The position numbers and the translations under genes were made by a program. Of a DNA stretch of 64,000 nucleotides, positions 45,643 through 53,299 are shown one piece after another. The notes below the pieces were generated by a model, which was not told the origin of the DNA, did no database searches, and was given only the letters and a program-made list of their open reading frames with translations. The stretch's first letter is position 1. Each line of letters opens with the position of its first letter. Source of the stretch: DASQPR01 sp963836785 (GTDB lineage Bacteria > Actinomycetota > Actinomycetes > Mycobacteriales > Micromonosporaceae); assembly GCA_963836785.1 (NCBI GenBank), contig CAWIKW010000011.1, forward strand, positions 1 to 64,000. Reading direction: 5' to 3'.

Positions 45643-46826
45643 CGCGCGTGCATGAGGTGTTCGAGCGCGAGCTGGTTCAACCGAACGAAGCCGTAGCCGG
45701 CTTCACCGACCGCGTCGGCGTCGAAGTCCTCAAAGGCACTGCGGTCGGCCAGCAAGTCGTCGTACGTCTCGCCCGGAGCGAGGGTCGGCTCCCGCAACTC
45801 ACCGACCCGGCTGGCCGCCATGGCCGCGACCACTTCCGGATCCGCGTGGAATGCCGCCGCGCGCTCTTTGAGCAGCAGGTACGTCCGCATATTCGCGGCC
45901 GCCGACGCCCAGACACCGGTCATGTCCTCGGTACGGGACGGCTTGTAGTCGAAGTGCCGCGGTCCTTCATACGTCGGGCCACCATCCACGCCACCGAATT
46001 CGAGGAGATTGACGAGGGCAAACGCATTCATGAGGTCGCCGTGACCGAAAACGAGGTCCTGATCGAATTTGATGCCGCGTTGACCGTTCAGGTCGATGTG
46101 GAAGAGCTTCCCGTGCCACAGTGCCTGCGCGATGCCGTGCGCGTAGTTGAGCCCGGCCATCTGTTCGTGGCCCACCTCGGGATTGAGACCGACCATCTCG
46201 TGATGCTCGAGGCTTGCGATGAACGCGAGCGCGTGCCCAACGGTCGGCAGCAGGATGTCGCCGCGTGGCTCGTTCGGCTTTGGCTCCAACGCGAACCGCA
46301 GACCATAGCCGCGCGCGAGCACGTAGTCGGCGAGGGTGTCGACCGCCTCGCGATACCGGTCGAGTGCGGCGCGAACGTCCTTCGCCGAGTCGTACTCGCT
46401 GCCCTCACGGCCGCCCCACATCACGTACGTCTGCGCGCCCAGCCGGGCGGCGAGGTCGATGTTGCGCATCACTTTGCGCATCGCGAATCGACGCACCCGA
46501 CGGTCGTTGCTGGTGAACCCGCCATCCTTGAACACCGGATGGGTGAACAGATTCGTGGTCGCCATCGGCACGACGAGGCCGGTCTCCTTGAGCGCGTCGG
46601 TGAACCGGTCGATCTGCCGCTCTCGTTCGGCGTCGTCGCTGCCGAACGGGATCAGATCGTCGTCGTGGAAGGTGAGCCCGTACGCGCCGAGCGCGGCCAA
46701 TTGATGAACCGCTTCCACCGGATCGAGTGGCGGCCGGGTGGCATCGCCGAAGGGATCGCGGGCCGGCCAACCGACCGTCCACAGCCCGAATGTGAAGCGG
46801 TCAGCCGGTGTTGGTGTCGGCGCCAT
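45639..46826 (-). CDS. xylA: Xylose isomerase
   Basis: About 395 residues, the class I (shorter) actinobacterial form. Catalytic His54 and Asp57 are in LTFHDDDLIPF; the metal ligands lie in LEPKPNEPRGD and in HIDLNGQRGIKFDQDLVFGHGD. It interconverts D-xylose and D-xylulose in the cytoplasm. ATG 46826 has a GGGAGG Shine-Dalgarno. It is translationally coupled to xylB and divergent from the ROK repressor gene. Confidence 0.95.
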   Translation of the reverse strand: MAPTPTPADRFTFGLWTVGWPARDPFGDATRPPLDPVEAVHQLAALGAYGLTFHDDDLIPFGSDDAERERQIDRFTDALKETGLVVPMATTNLFTHPVFKDGGFTSNDRRVRRFAMRKVMRNIDLAARLGAQTYVMWGGREGSEYDSAKDVRAALDRYREAVDTLADYVLARGYGLRFALEPKPNEPRGDILLPTVGHALAFIASLEHHEMVGLNPEVGHEQMAGLNYAHGIAQALWHGKLFHIDLNGQRGIKFDQDLVFGHGDLMNAFALVNLLEFGGVDGGPTYEGPRHFDYKPSRTEDMTGVWASAAANMRTYLLLKERAAAFHADPEVVAAMAASRVGELREPTLAPGETYDDLLADRSAFEDFDADAVGEAGYGFVRLNQLALEHLMHAR

Positions 46827-46925
46827 CGTGACCTCCCGGATCGGCTGGACGGCAGGGCCATCCCGAGTTACGGCAATTTGTTTAGTGGATGAATTATTCA
46901 GATCAAGGTGCAAGAATGTCAACCC
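46827..46925. promoter_or_regulatory. xylA/ROK divergent regulatory region with operator-like palindrome
   Basis: The 99-bp gap is locally AT-rich. It contains the perfect palindrome TGAATTATTCA at 46890-46900, preceded by TTTGTTTAG, which together resemble XylR/NagC-type ROK operators (TT-rich half-sites flanking a centre). Confidence 0.55.
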
Positions 46926-48116
46926 ATGAAGCTGCCGCGCGCGACCGGACCGGCTCGGCAGGCAAGCATCCGGGAGCACAACCTGAGTGTCGTGCTCGAC
47001 GCGGTGCTCCAGGCCGGATCGCCCATTTCCCGCGCCGGCCTCGCCACCGCCACCGGACTCACTCGCGCGACGGTCTCCGCCCTCGTTGACGACCTGATCG
47101 GCGCGGAACTGGTGGCCGAGGTCGGGCAGTCGCGATCGGGCGCAGCCGGACGCCCCGCGACCGGTCTCGTCGCCGACCCGCGTGGACCGGTCGGCATCGG
47201 GCTCGAGATCAACGTGGACCATCTCGCGGTCAGCGCCGTCGACCTCACCGGTCGCGTCTGCTATGAGGTCGTGGCCCCCGCCGACCAGCGCGGCGTGCCG
47301 GCAGCCGAGGCGCTGGCTCGCGTGGCAACGCTCGCCGCGGATGCCCAGCGCGCTCTGTCGACCGCCGGGCGGCCGGCGGTCGGCGCGGCGCTCGCGGTGG
47401 CCGGTCTTGTTCAGGACCATTTGGTACGGGTGGCTCCGAACCTCGCGTGGCACGACGTGTTGGTGCCGGCCACCCTCGACGGCGTCGCGCTGCGCGTCGA
47501 CAACGAAGCCAACTTTGCCGCGCTGGGTGAACTGGCCGCCATGAGCGCCGCGTCCACCGAGCGGTCGCACAGCTTCCTCTATGTGTCCGGCGAAGTCGGC
47601 ATCGGCGCCGGGCTGGTCATGGACGGCACGCTCGTACGCGGCACGAATGGCTTTGCCGGCGAACTCGGCCACGTCTGCGTACGCCCCGATGGTCCGCTCT
47701 GCGGCTGCGGAGCGTACGGCTGCCTCGAGCAGTACGCGGGCCAGGACGCCATCGTGCGGGCCGCGCTTGCACACGGAGGCACTATCGCCGACGTGGCCGC
47801 CCTAGCCGCACGCGGCGACGCGCGCGCGACCGCCGCGCTCGACGTCGCCGGAGGTGCGCTCGGTGTCGCTCTCGCGGGTGCCGTCAACATCCTCGATGTC
47901 GCCGATGTCGTACTGGGCGGCGTCTTCGCATCGTTGGCGACGTGGCTCGCGCCGGCCGTAGCGGCCGAGCTCGACAGTCGGGTGCTGGCTTCGCGATGGT
48001 CGGCACCGCGCGTGCGATCGAGCGCACTCGGCGGTCGGGCCGCCGTCCGCGGCGCCGCCGAAGCCGCGCTCGATGCCGTACGCGAGCATCCGGCCCGTTT
48101 CGTCACGCAGCGGTGA
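46926..48116 (+). CDS. ROK-family transcriptional repressor (XylR-like)
   Basis: About 396 residues. An N-terminal winged helix (GSPISRAGLATATGLTRATVSALVDDLIGAELV) precedes the ROK sugar-kinase-like domain with NEANFAALGE, GIGAGLVMDG, GELGHVCV and the zinc motif CGCGAYGCLE. ROK repressors of this length bind xylose or related sugars and repress divergent xylA. ATG 46926. Confidence 0.92.
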   Translation: MKLPRATGPARQASIREHNLSVVLDAVLQAGSPISRAGLATATGLTRATVSALVDDLIGAELVAEVGQSRSGAAGRPATGLVADPRGPVGIGLEINVDHLAVSAVDLTGRVCYEVVAPADQRGVPAAEALARVATLAADAQRALSTAGRPAVGAALAVAGLVQDHLVRVAPNLAWHDVLVPATLDGVALRVDNEANFAALGELAAMSAASTERSHSFLYVSGEVGIGAGLVMDGTLVRGTNGFAGELGHVCVRPDGPLCGCGAYGCLEQYAGQDAIVRAALAHGGTIADVAALAARGDARATAALDVAGGALGVALAGAVNILDVADVVLGGVFASLATWLAPAVAAELDSRVLASRWSAPRVRSSALGGRAAVRGAAEAALDAVREHPARFVTQR

Positions 48117-48182
48117 ACCGTCAGTGGCCGGACCTACGCTTTGGAGTGGCCGACAATCCGGCCGCCGGGAGGCGACGAGACG

Positions 48183-48518
48183 ATGACCGGGAAGACGCGG
48201 ACGACGCCGGACGAGCGATTCGAGCGGTTGGTGGACGAGATGTCGGCTCAGGCGGACGTTTCGCCGCCGACCGGCGGGCGAGGATTCGGCGGCAGTGCGT
48301 TGACGTGTCGCGGCAAGATATTCGCGATGCTGGTGCGCGGGCAGCTGGTCGTCAAGCTGCCGAAGGCACGCGTAGACGCGCTCATCGCCGATGGCACCGG
48401 CACGCCGTTTGACGCGAACAAGGGCCGGCCGATGAAGGAGTGGGTCGGTCTTGCGCCGACATCGAGCCTCGACTGGTCGGCTGTCGCCGCCGAGGCGTTG
48501 GCGTTCGTACGAAAATAA
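48183..48518 (+). CDS. TfoX N-terminal-like small protein
   Basis: About 111 residues. GKIFAMLVRGQLVVKLPKARVDALIADGTGTPFDANKGRPMKEWV matches TfoX_N-type domains found stand-alone in actinobacteria; function unknown outside Proteobacteria. ATG 48183 with GGGAGG. Confidence 0.8.
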   Translation: MTGKTRTTPDERFERLVDEMSAQADVSPPTGGRGFGGSALTCRGKIFAMLVRGQLVVKLPKARVDALIADGTGTPFDANKGRPMKEWVGLAPTSSLDWSAVAAEALAFVRK

Positions 48519-48566
48519 GATGCGCTGTTCCGGCACGTTCGGGTTAGCGGCCAGCGTCCGGCCGCT

Positions 48567-49391
48567 CTAATCGCCGTCGCCCGATTCGGCGTTGAGGGCG
48601 TCGTCGCGCGCCATGTCATCGCGGATCGAATCCGCCGCGGGCACATCGATCGGCGACGGAACGCCGAAGACGTTGTAGAAGCCATCGATGTGGGCCTCGA
48701 TCCGGTTCGCGGCCAGATCACCGTCGCCGCCGCCGATCGCATCGTGGATACTGTGGTGCTCGACGGCCAGCCGGGCGGCGATCGCTGGGAAGTCCGGATC
48801 CGCGCGCAGTGCTCGGAGTTGAGTCGGTCGCATCGCGACGCGCAACGCGGTGGTCAGCTCGGTGAGCAGCACATTCCCGCTCGCGCGCGCGATCGCGAGA
48901 TGGAATGCCGTGTCGCGATCGTTGAACTCCTCGGGCGTGATGTCGAGATGATCCATCGCCACCAGCTCATCAGCCATCACGGCATGGTCGGCGAGTGTCG
49001 CCTGCTTCGCGGCGAGGCGGGCCGACTCGCGTTCGAGCGCAATGCGCGCGCGCACCACGTCGGCGGTCTCGAAACTTGAGAGCATCACGTGCAGTGTGAC
49101 GAGATGGGTGAGCGCGTCGCCCGGCACGGCCGCCACCAATGTGGCCGAGTCCGATCCGGCGGTGCCCGGCACGACCGTACCCATCGCTTCCAACACGCGG
49201 ATCGCCTCGCGGACGGCCGGCCGGCCAACCCCGAGCGACGCCGCCAAGTCGCGTTCGGACGGCAATCGGTCGCCGACCTTTAGCCGGCCACTCGCGATCT
49301 GTTCCTCGATCCGCCATAAAACGATCTCGTGAATCCGCCGATGGGTGGCACCCTCGCCAACGATGTCAGGCCGCGAAGAAAAGCCATTCAC
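48567..49391 (-). CDS. GntR-family regulator, FadR/FCD subgroup
   Basis: About 274 residues. Winged helix at 20-85 (IASGRLKVGDRLPSERDLAASLGVGRPAVREAIRVLEAMG) and an FCD effector domain with metal-site pattern RDTAFHLAIARASGN and EHHSIHDAIGGGD. These regulators respond to carboxylic or sugar acids. Neighbours do not indicate a target; it points towards the TfoX-like gene. Confidence 0.9.
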   Translation of the reverse strand: MNGFSSRPDIVGEGATHRRIHEIVLWRIEEQIASGRLKVGDRLPSERDLAASLGVGRPAVREAIRVLEAMGTVVPGTAGSDSATLVAAVPGDALTHLVTLHVMLSSFETADVVRARIALERESARLAAKQATLADHAVMADELVAMDHLDITPEEFNDRDTAFHLAIARASGNVLLTELTTALRVAMRPTQLRALRADPDFPAIAARLAVEHHSIHDAIGGGDGDLAANRIEAHIDGFYNVFGVPSPIDVPAADSIRDDMARDDALNAESGDGD

Positions 49392-49788
49392 CGGCAGCCC
49401 TCCGGATCTTCTGGTATGGCGAGAAACAGTTGCAGGCGCATTTCGGGCAAGCTTATCGTGAGGTCAGCGCATACATAAGCCGGCACAAAGAGCGTTTGTC
49501 GCGTGCGGCGAAATATCGCGGCATTGGCGATTCGCAGGTGTCCATTTGCACGTACCCGAGGTAAAGAGCAGATGGCCATCGAATGTCGTTGGAAACCTGG
49601 CGAGCACGAATCTCGATTTCATTCTCCGGAGTAAAAGAGTCGAGACCGAATCATTATCCGTAGCCGCATCCGGCGCGTGGACCACCCACCGAAAGCACGA
49701 CTGACCGCAACACCGCCCAGCGGACCATAGAGCGGTGGGCTCGCAGCGGTCTTGCCGGGCTGTCTGGACCGTGGGATGGAGGCGCGCG
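49392..49788. other. About 400-bp intergenic region, AT-richer than average
   Basis: Between the start of the GntR gene and the end of the SigJ-type gene. Open frames across it have no family resemblance and poor codon use. I see no convincing gene, hairpin or repeat. Confidence 0.45.
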
Positions 49789-50727
49789 TCAGCCCGTCGT
49801 CCAGTGACGGAGTTTCTCGGGGTTGCGTACTACCCAGATGTGCTTGATCCGCGCGTCTGCGACGTCGAACGCGAACACGGTCACGGTGATGCCGTCTTGC
49901 TGAGCGATCAGGCCGGGCTGGCCGTTGACCGTACGCTCTAGGAACGTCATGTTGCCGGGCCTCCGGCGGGCGATTTCGATCCAGGCGTGCGCGATCTGCT
50001 CGCCGCCTTCGATGGGGTGCAGGAAGGTCGTGGCGAGGCCGCCGCCGTCGGCGGTTGCGGTGGCGTCGGGGTCGAGCAGGCCGATGAGGGCGTCGATGTC
50101 GTGGGCTTCCCATGCCTGTTTGAAGTCCCGGACGATGCCGGCGTGCGCGGCGGTCGGAGTCGCGGGGGCCTGCGCGGCGCGGATGCGGCGGCGGGCCGAG
50201 GAGGCCAGCTGGCGACACGCCGCCGGGCTACGGCCGACGATGTCGGCGACGTCGGCAAACGGGTAGCGGAACACGTCGTGGAGGATGAACGCGACGCGTT
50301 CGGCCGGGGTCATCGATTCGAGCACAACCAGGAACGCCATGTTGATCGACTCGTCGAGGGTGACCCGGTCGGCCGGGTCGGCCGACATGTCGCCCGGCCG
50401 GCCGCTGATCCACTCGCTGTGTTCGGGTAGCGGCTCGGGGATCCATTCACCCACGTAGCGCTCGCGCCGGGCCCGGGCCGAGCCGAGCAGGTCCAGGCAG
50501 ATGCGGCTGGCGACCGTCGTCAGCCAGGCGCCGGGGGCCTCGATGGCCTTCCGCTGCGCGTCGGACAGGCCGTACCAGCGGGCGTAGGCCTCTTGGACGA
50601 CATCCTCGGCGTCGGCCAGGGAGCCCAGGAGCCGGTAGGCGAGATTGATCAGCTGACGCCGCTCGCTCATGATCGCGTCCAGGCTCGGATCGGCACGGCC
50701 GGCTCGTGGCTCCGATTCGCTGGTCAT
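49789..50727 (-). CDS. ECF41/SigJ-type RNA polymerase sigma factor with C-terminal SnoaL-like domain
   Basis: About 312 residues. Region 2 (LINLAYRLLGSLADAEDVVQEAYARWYG), region 4 (MTPAERVAFILHDVFRYPFADVADIVGRSPAACRQLASSARRRI), and a SnoaL-like domain (DFKQAWEAHDIDALIGLLDPDATATADGG). The WIPEPLP motif between sigma regions is the ECF41 hallmark WLPEPL. In this group the C-terminal domain tunes activity instead of a separate anti-sigma factor. ATG 50727. ECF41 genes usually control a neighbouring oxidoreductase; here the divergent gene is LUD-domain. Confidence 0.92.
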   Translation of the reverse strand: MTSESEPRAGRADPSLDAIMSERRQLINLAYRLLGSLADAEDVVQEAYARWYGLSDAQRKAIEAPGAWLTTVASRICLDLLGSARARRERYVGEWIPEPLPEHSEWISGRPGDMSADPADRVTLDESINMAFLVVLESMTPAERVAFILHDVFRYPFADVADIVGRSPAACRQLASSARRRIRAAQAPATPTAAHAGIVRDFKQAWEAHDIDALIGLLDPDATATADGGGLATTFLHPIEGGEQIAHAWIEIARRRPGNMTFLERTVNGQPGLIAQQDGITVTVFAFDVADARIKHIWVVRNPEKLRHWTTG

Positions 50728-50784
50728 GGTGTTGACGACTCCCTCGATTCGCAACTGCCCTCACCAATTCGACGAAACACCGCA

Positions 50785-50821
50785 CCGGAATGTGACGTCG
50801 ACCGTTCGCCTCACATTCCGG
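50785..50821. promoter_or_regulatory. Perfect 11-bp inverted repeat between sigJ-type and LUD genes
   Basis: CCGGAATGTGA (50785-50795) and TCACATTCCGG (50811-50821) are exact inverse copies separated by 15 bases, in the 156-bp divergent promoter region. Could be an operator or a stem-loop in the LUD mRNA leader. Confidence 0.7.
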
Positions 50822-50883
50822 GGGGCTGTGTTGTCGAACTGCTGAGACGAACACATCCAGCGAACAGGAAGCTCAGAGACATC

Positions 50884-51513
50884 ATGACTACAGCAATGCC
50901 GGCAACACCGTTCGCCGACCCGGCGCCCGCGCAGCGCCTGGAGCGGGCGGCCACTGCGCTGACCGCACACGGTTTCGCCGTGGAAATCCTCGACGACGCC
51001 GCCGCGGCGCGTACCCGCATCAAAGATCTGATACCCGAGGGCGCGAGCGTGTTCACCGGGGCCAGCGAGACCCTCCGCCTGTCTGGCATCGATGAGGACA
51101 TCAACGCCAGCGGACGGTATCAGGCCATCAGACCACGCGTCCTGGCCATGGACCGCGTCACCGGCGCCGACGAATTCCGGCGGCTGCTCGCCAGCCCCGA
51201 CGTCATTGTCGGCAGCGTTGCCGCGCTCACCGAAACCGGCTCCCTCGTGGTCGCCTCGGGCAGCGGGAGCCAGTTGCCCGGCTACGCCGGCGGCGCCGCC
51301 CGCGCGATCTGGATCGTCGGTGCGCAGAAGGTGGTACCCGACTTGGACACCGCGCTGCGTCGCGTCGAAGACCACTGCCTCCCGCTGGAAAGTGCCCGCA
51401 CCCAGGAAGCCTATGGATGGCCCAGCGCCATCAACCGCCTTCTGATCCTCAACGCGGAACCCCACCCTGGACGCGGCACCGTTCTGTTGCTCCGCGAAGC
51501 CATCGGATTCTGA
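50884..51513 (+). CDS. LUD-domain (LutC/YkgG-like) protein
   Basis: About 209 residues. TRIKDLIPEGASVFTGASETLRLSGI and DVIVGSVAALTETGSLVVASGSGSQLPGYAGGA identify the LUD fold, related to lactate-utilisation LutC. Iron-sulfur motifs are absent, as in stand-alone members. ATG 50884. It is divergent from the ECF41 sigma gene and is a candidate member of its regulon. Confidence 0.9.
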   Translation: MTTAMPATPFADPAPAQRLERAATALTAHGFAVEILDDAAAARTRIKDLIPEGASVFTGASETLRLSGIDEDINASGRYQAIRPRVLAMDRVTGADEFRRLLASPDVIVGSVAALTETGSLVVASGSGSQLPGYAGGAARAIWIVGAQKVVPDLDTALRRVEDHCLPLESARTQEAYGWPSAINRLLILNAEPHPGRGTVLLLREAIGF

Positions 51514-51548
51514 ACCACCGGGAGTCGTCTAGCCGAGGCTGATTCAGT

Positions 51549-51583
51549 CTGAGGACGGACGCGAGCGTCGCGTCCGTCCTCAG
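51549..51583 (+). terminator. Terminator of the LUD gene
   Basis: A perfect 16-bp stem (51549-51564 with 51568-51583) and a GCG loop follow the stop by 35 bases. Confidence 0.85.
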
Positions 51584-51668
51584 CGTGCCGTCGGGGCTAG
51601 GCGCGTCCGCGATTGCTCCAAGACGGCGGGCGTCCATTTTGGTCGCTGCGTCTACTTGGTACGTCGAG

Positions 51669-52022
51669 TCAACCCCAACCGAGTTCGTGGAGCCGAGCGT
51701 CGTCGATGCCGAAGTGGTGAGCTATCTCGTGTACGACGGTCACACGGACCTCGCGGACGACCTGCTCCTCAGAGGAACACATCCGCAGTATCGGATTGCG
51801 ATAAATCATGATCCGGTCTGGGAGGACGCCTCCGTAGTCGCTGCCGCGTGACGTGAGCGCGTAGCCCTCGTACAAGCCGAGCAACTCGGGCTCGCCCGGC
51901 GGCGACTCGTCGGCGATCAGGATCACCACATTGTCCAGTAACCGGATGAGCCCGTCCGGCACCGTGTCAAGGGCATCCGATACCAGTTCCTCGAAGCGCT
52001 CCACGGACATGACGACGGGCAT
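51669..52022 (-). CDS. Zincin-like metallopeptidase (DUF1025-type)
   Basis: About 117 residues, the small metallopeptidase family. The zinc-binding motif HEIAHHFGIDD (HExxHxxGxxD) is near the C-terminus, preceded by RIMIYRNPILRM. Substrates are unknown. ATG 52022 or ATG 52010 are possible; neither has a clear Shine-Dalgarno. Confidence 0.88.
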   Translation of the reverse strand: MPVVMSVERFEELVSDALDTVPDGLIRLLDNVVILIADESPPGEPELLGLYEGYALTSRGSDYGGVLPDRIMIYRNPILRMCSSEEQVVREVRVTVVHEIAHHFGIDDARLHELGWG

Positions 52023-52229
52023 ACGACGTTTATACGGCGCATTGCACCACCGCGCCGACTTTCCGTACGAACAGTTGGAGCCGGCCCGGCGTTCGTGACC
52101 GGGTCGTGATCGACCGGGGTGGCGCGCAAGCGACCCGAGGCCGTAGATTTCGGCGGTTGCACCGATGTCGCCGGCGTCCGCAAACGCGACTCGACGTAAC
52201 GAGGTTTGTCGCCCATCGAAAGGCATGCA

Positions 52230-53194
52230 GTGACGAGATTCGCGATAGGCCGAGCCACGTCGGTCGGCATGGTCGGGGTGCTCGCCGTCCTTGTGTCGGT
52301 TGTGCTCATCAACAGCGCAAACGCCACCGCGCCGAAGAAACCGAGGAACCCGACGGCGTCGAAAGCGCCGGCGTCCAATCCCGGCGGGGTGGCCAACGCC
52401 GGTTTCGGGCCGCACGGCGCGCTAGCGACCGGCAACACAGTGTCACCGGCGTCGACGCCGCCGGTCGGCTACCCGATCACCGGCATCGACGTTTCGTCCT
52501 GGCAGGGCACGGTCGATTGGGCCACGGTCGCAACAGACCGCGAAGTTCGCCTACGTGAAGGCGACCGAAGGCACGACCTATCTGAGCGCGACGTTCGCCG
52601 CGCAATACTCGGGCGCCAAGGCAGCCGGCCTCTACACCGGCGCGTACGCATTCGCACGACCGGAAAAACCCGCGCTCGCCCAGGCGGACTACTTCATCGA
52701 CCACGCCCAGGTCGCCCGGGATGGCAAGACGCTGCCACTGATGCTGGACCTCGAGTGGCCGTACCAACTGAGCGGAACGTACGTCGCTCCGTACCCGTGT
52801 TATGGCCTCAGCACGACGGCGATGGTGGCCTGGATCCGGGTGTTCGTCGACGAGGTCAAACGTCGCACCGCATCTCCGACGCTCATTTACACGGCGGCGA
52901 ACTGGTGGAACCAGTGCACGGGCGGCACGACCGCGTTCAGCGATCAGTTGCTGGACGTCGCATCATTCTCGTCGACACCGCCGACGACTCTGCCGACGAG
53001 TTGGTCGTCCTGGACGATGTGGCAATACGCGGCCAGCGGTGCGCTCCCCGGTGACCAGGACGTGTTCAACGGCACGTCTTACCCAGCTCAAGGGGATGAC
53101 GATCGGGCACTGCTTCGTGTACGGGCGATCGACAACCGGTTGGTGCCCGGGCGCGTACCAGATGCCACCGCAACTCCGACGGCTACCGGGCTAG
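52230..53194 (+). pseudogene. Secreted GH25 lysozyme-like muramidase, two frameshifts
   Basis: A signal peptide and linker (VGVLAVLVSVVLINSANA) precede a GH25 domain opening ITGIDVSSWQGTVDWATVA (catalytic Asp in GIDVS) and continuing FAYVKATEGTTYLSATFAAQY, then LMLDLEWPY with the catalytic Asp/Glu, and WQYAASGALPGDQDVFNGT. One extra base near 52533 breaks the frame after DWATVA, and another near 53079 breaks VFNGT from LTQLKGMTIGHCFVYGRST. Corrected, the gene ends at TAG 53194. It would cut peptidoglycan outside the cell. GTG 52230 with AAAGG. Confidence 0.85.
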
Positions 53195-53299
53195 AGGCGG
53201 ATCGGGGCGACGCGGGCGGCCACGATCTCGGCGCGTTCGTATCAACGGCATCCGGCCTAGACTGCCGTCAGCGAGGTCCCCGGCCGCGACGGAGCATGG

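Noticed and set aside
45594..46892. 432-residue plus-strand frame over xylA
   Set aside because: Antisense shadow of xylose isomerase, which has all catalytic residues.
49139..49564. 141-residue plus-strand frame near the GntR gene
   Set aside because: Mostly antisense to the GntR gene, poor codon use, no recognisable domain.
52023..52229. c-di-AMP (ydaO-type) riboswitch ahead of the GH25 gene
   Set aside because: Context would fit a cell-wall hydrolase, but I could not find the conserved ydaO core segments.
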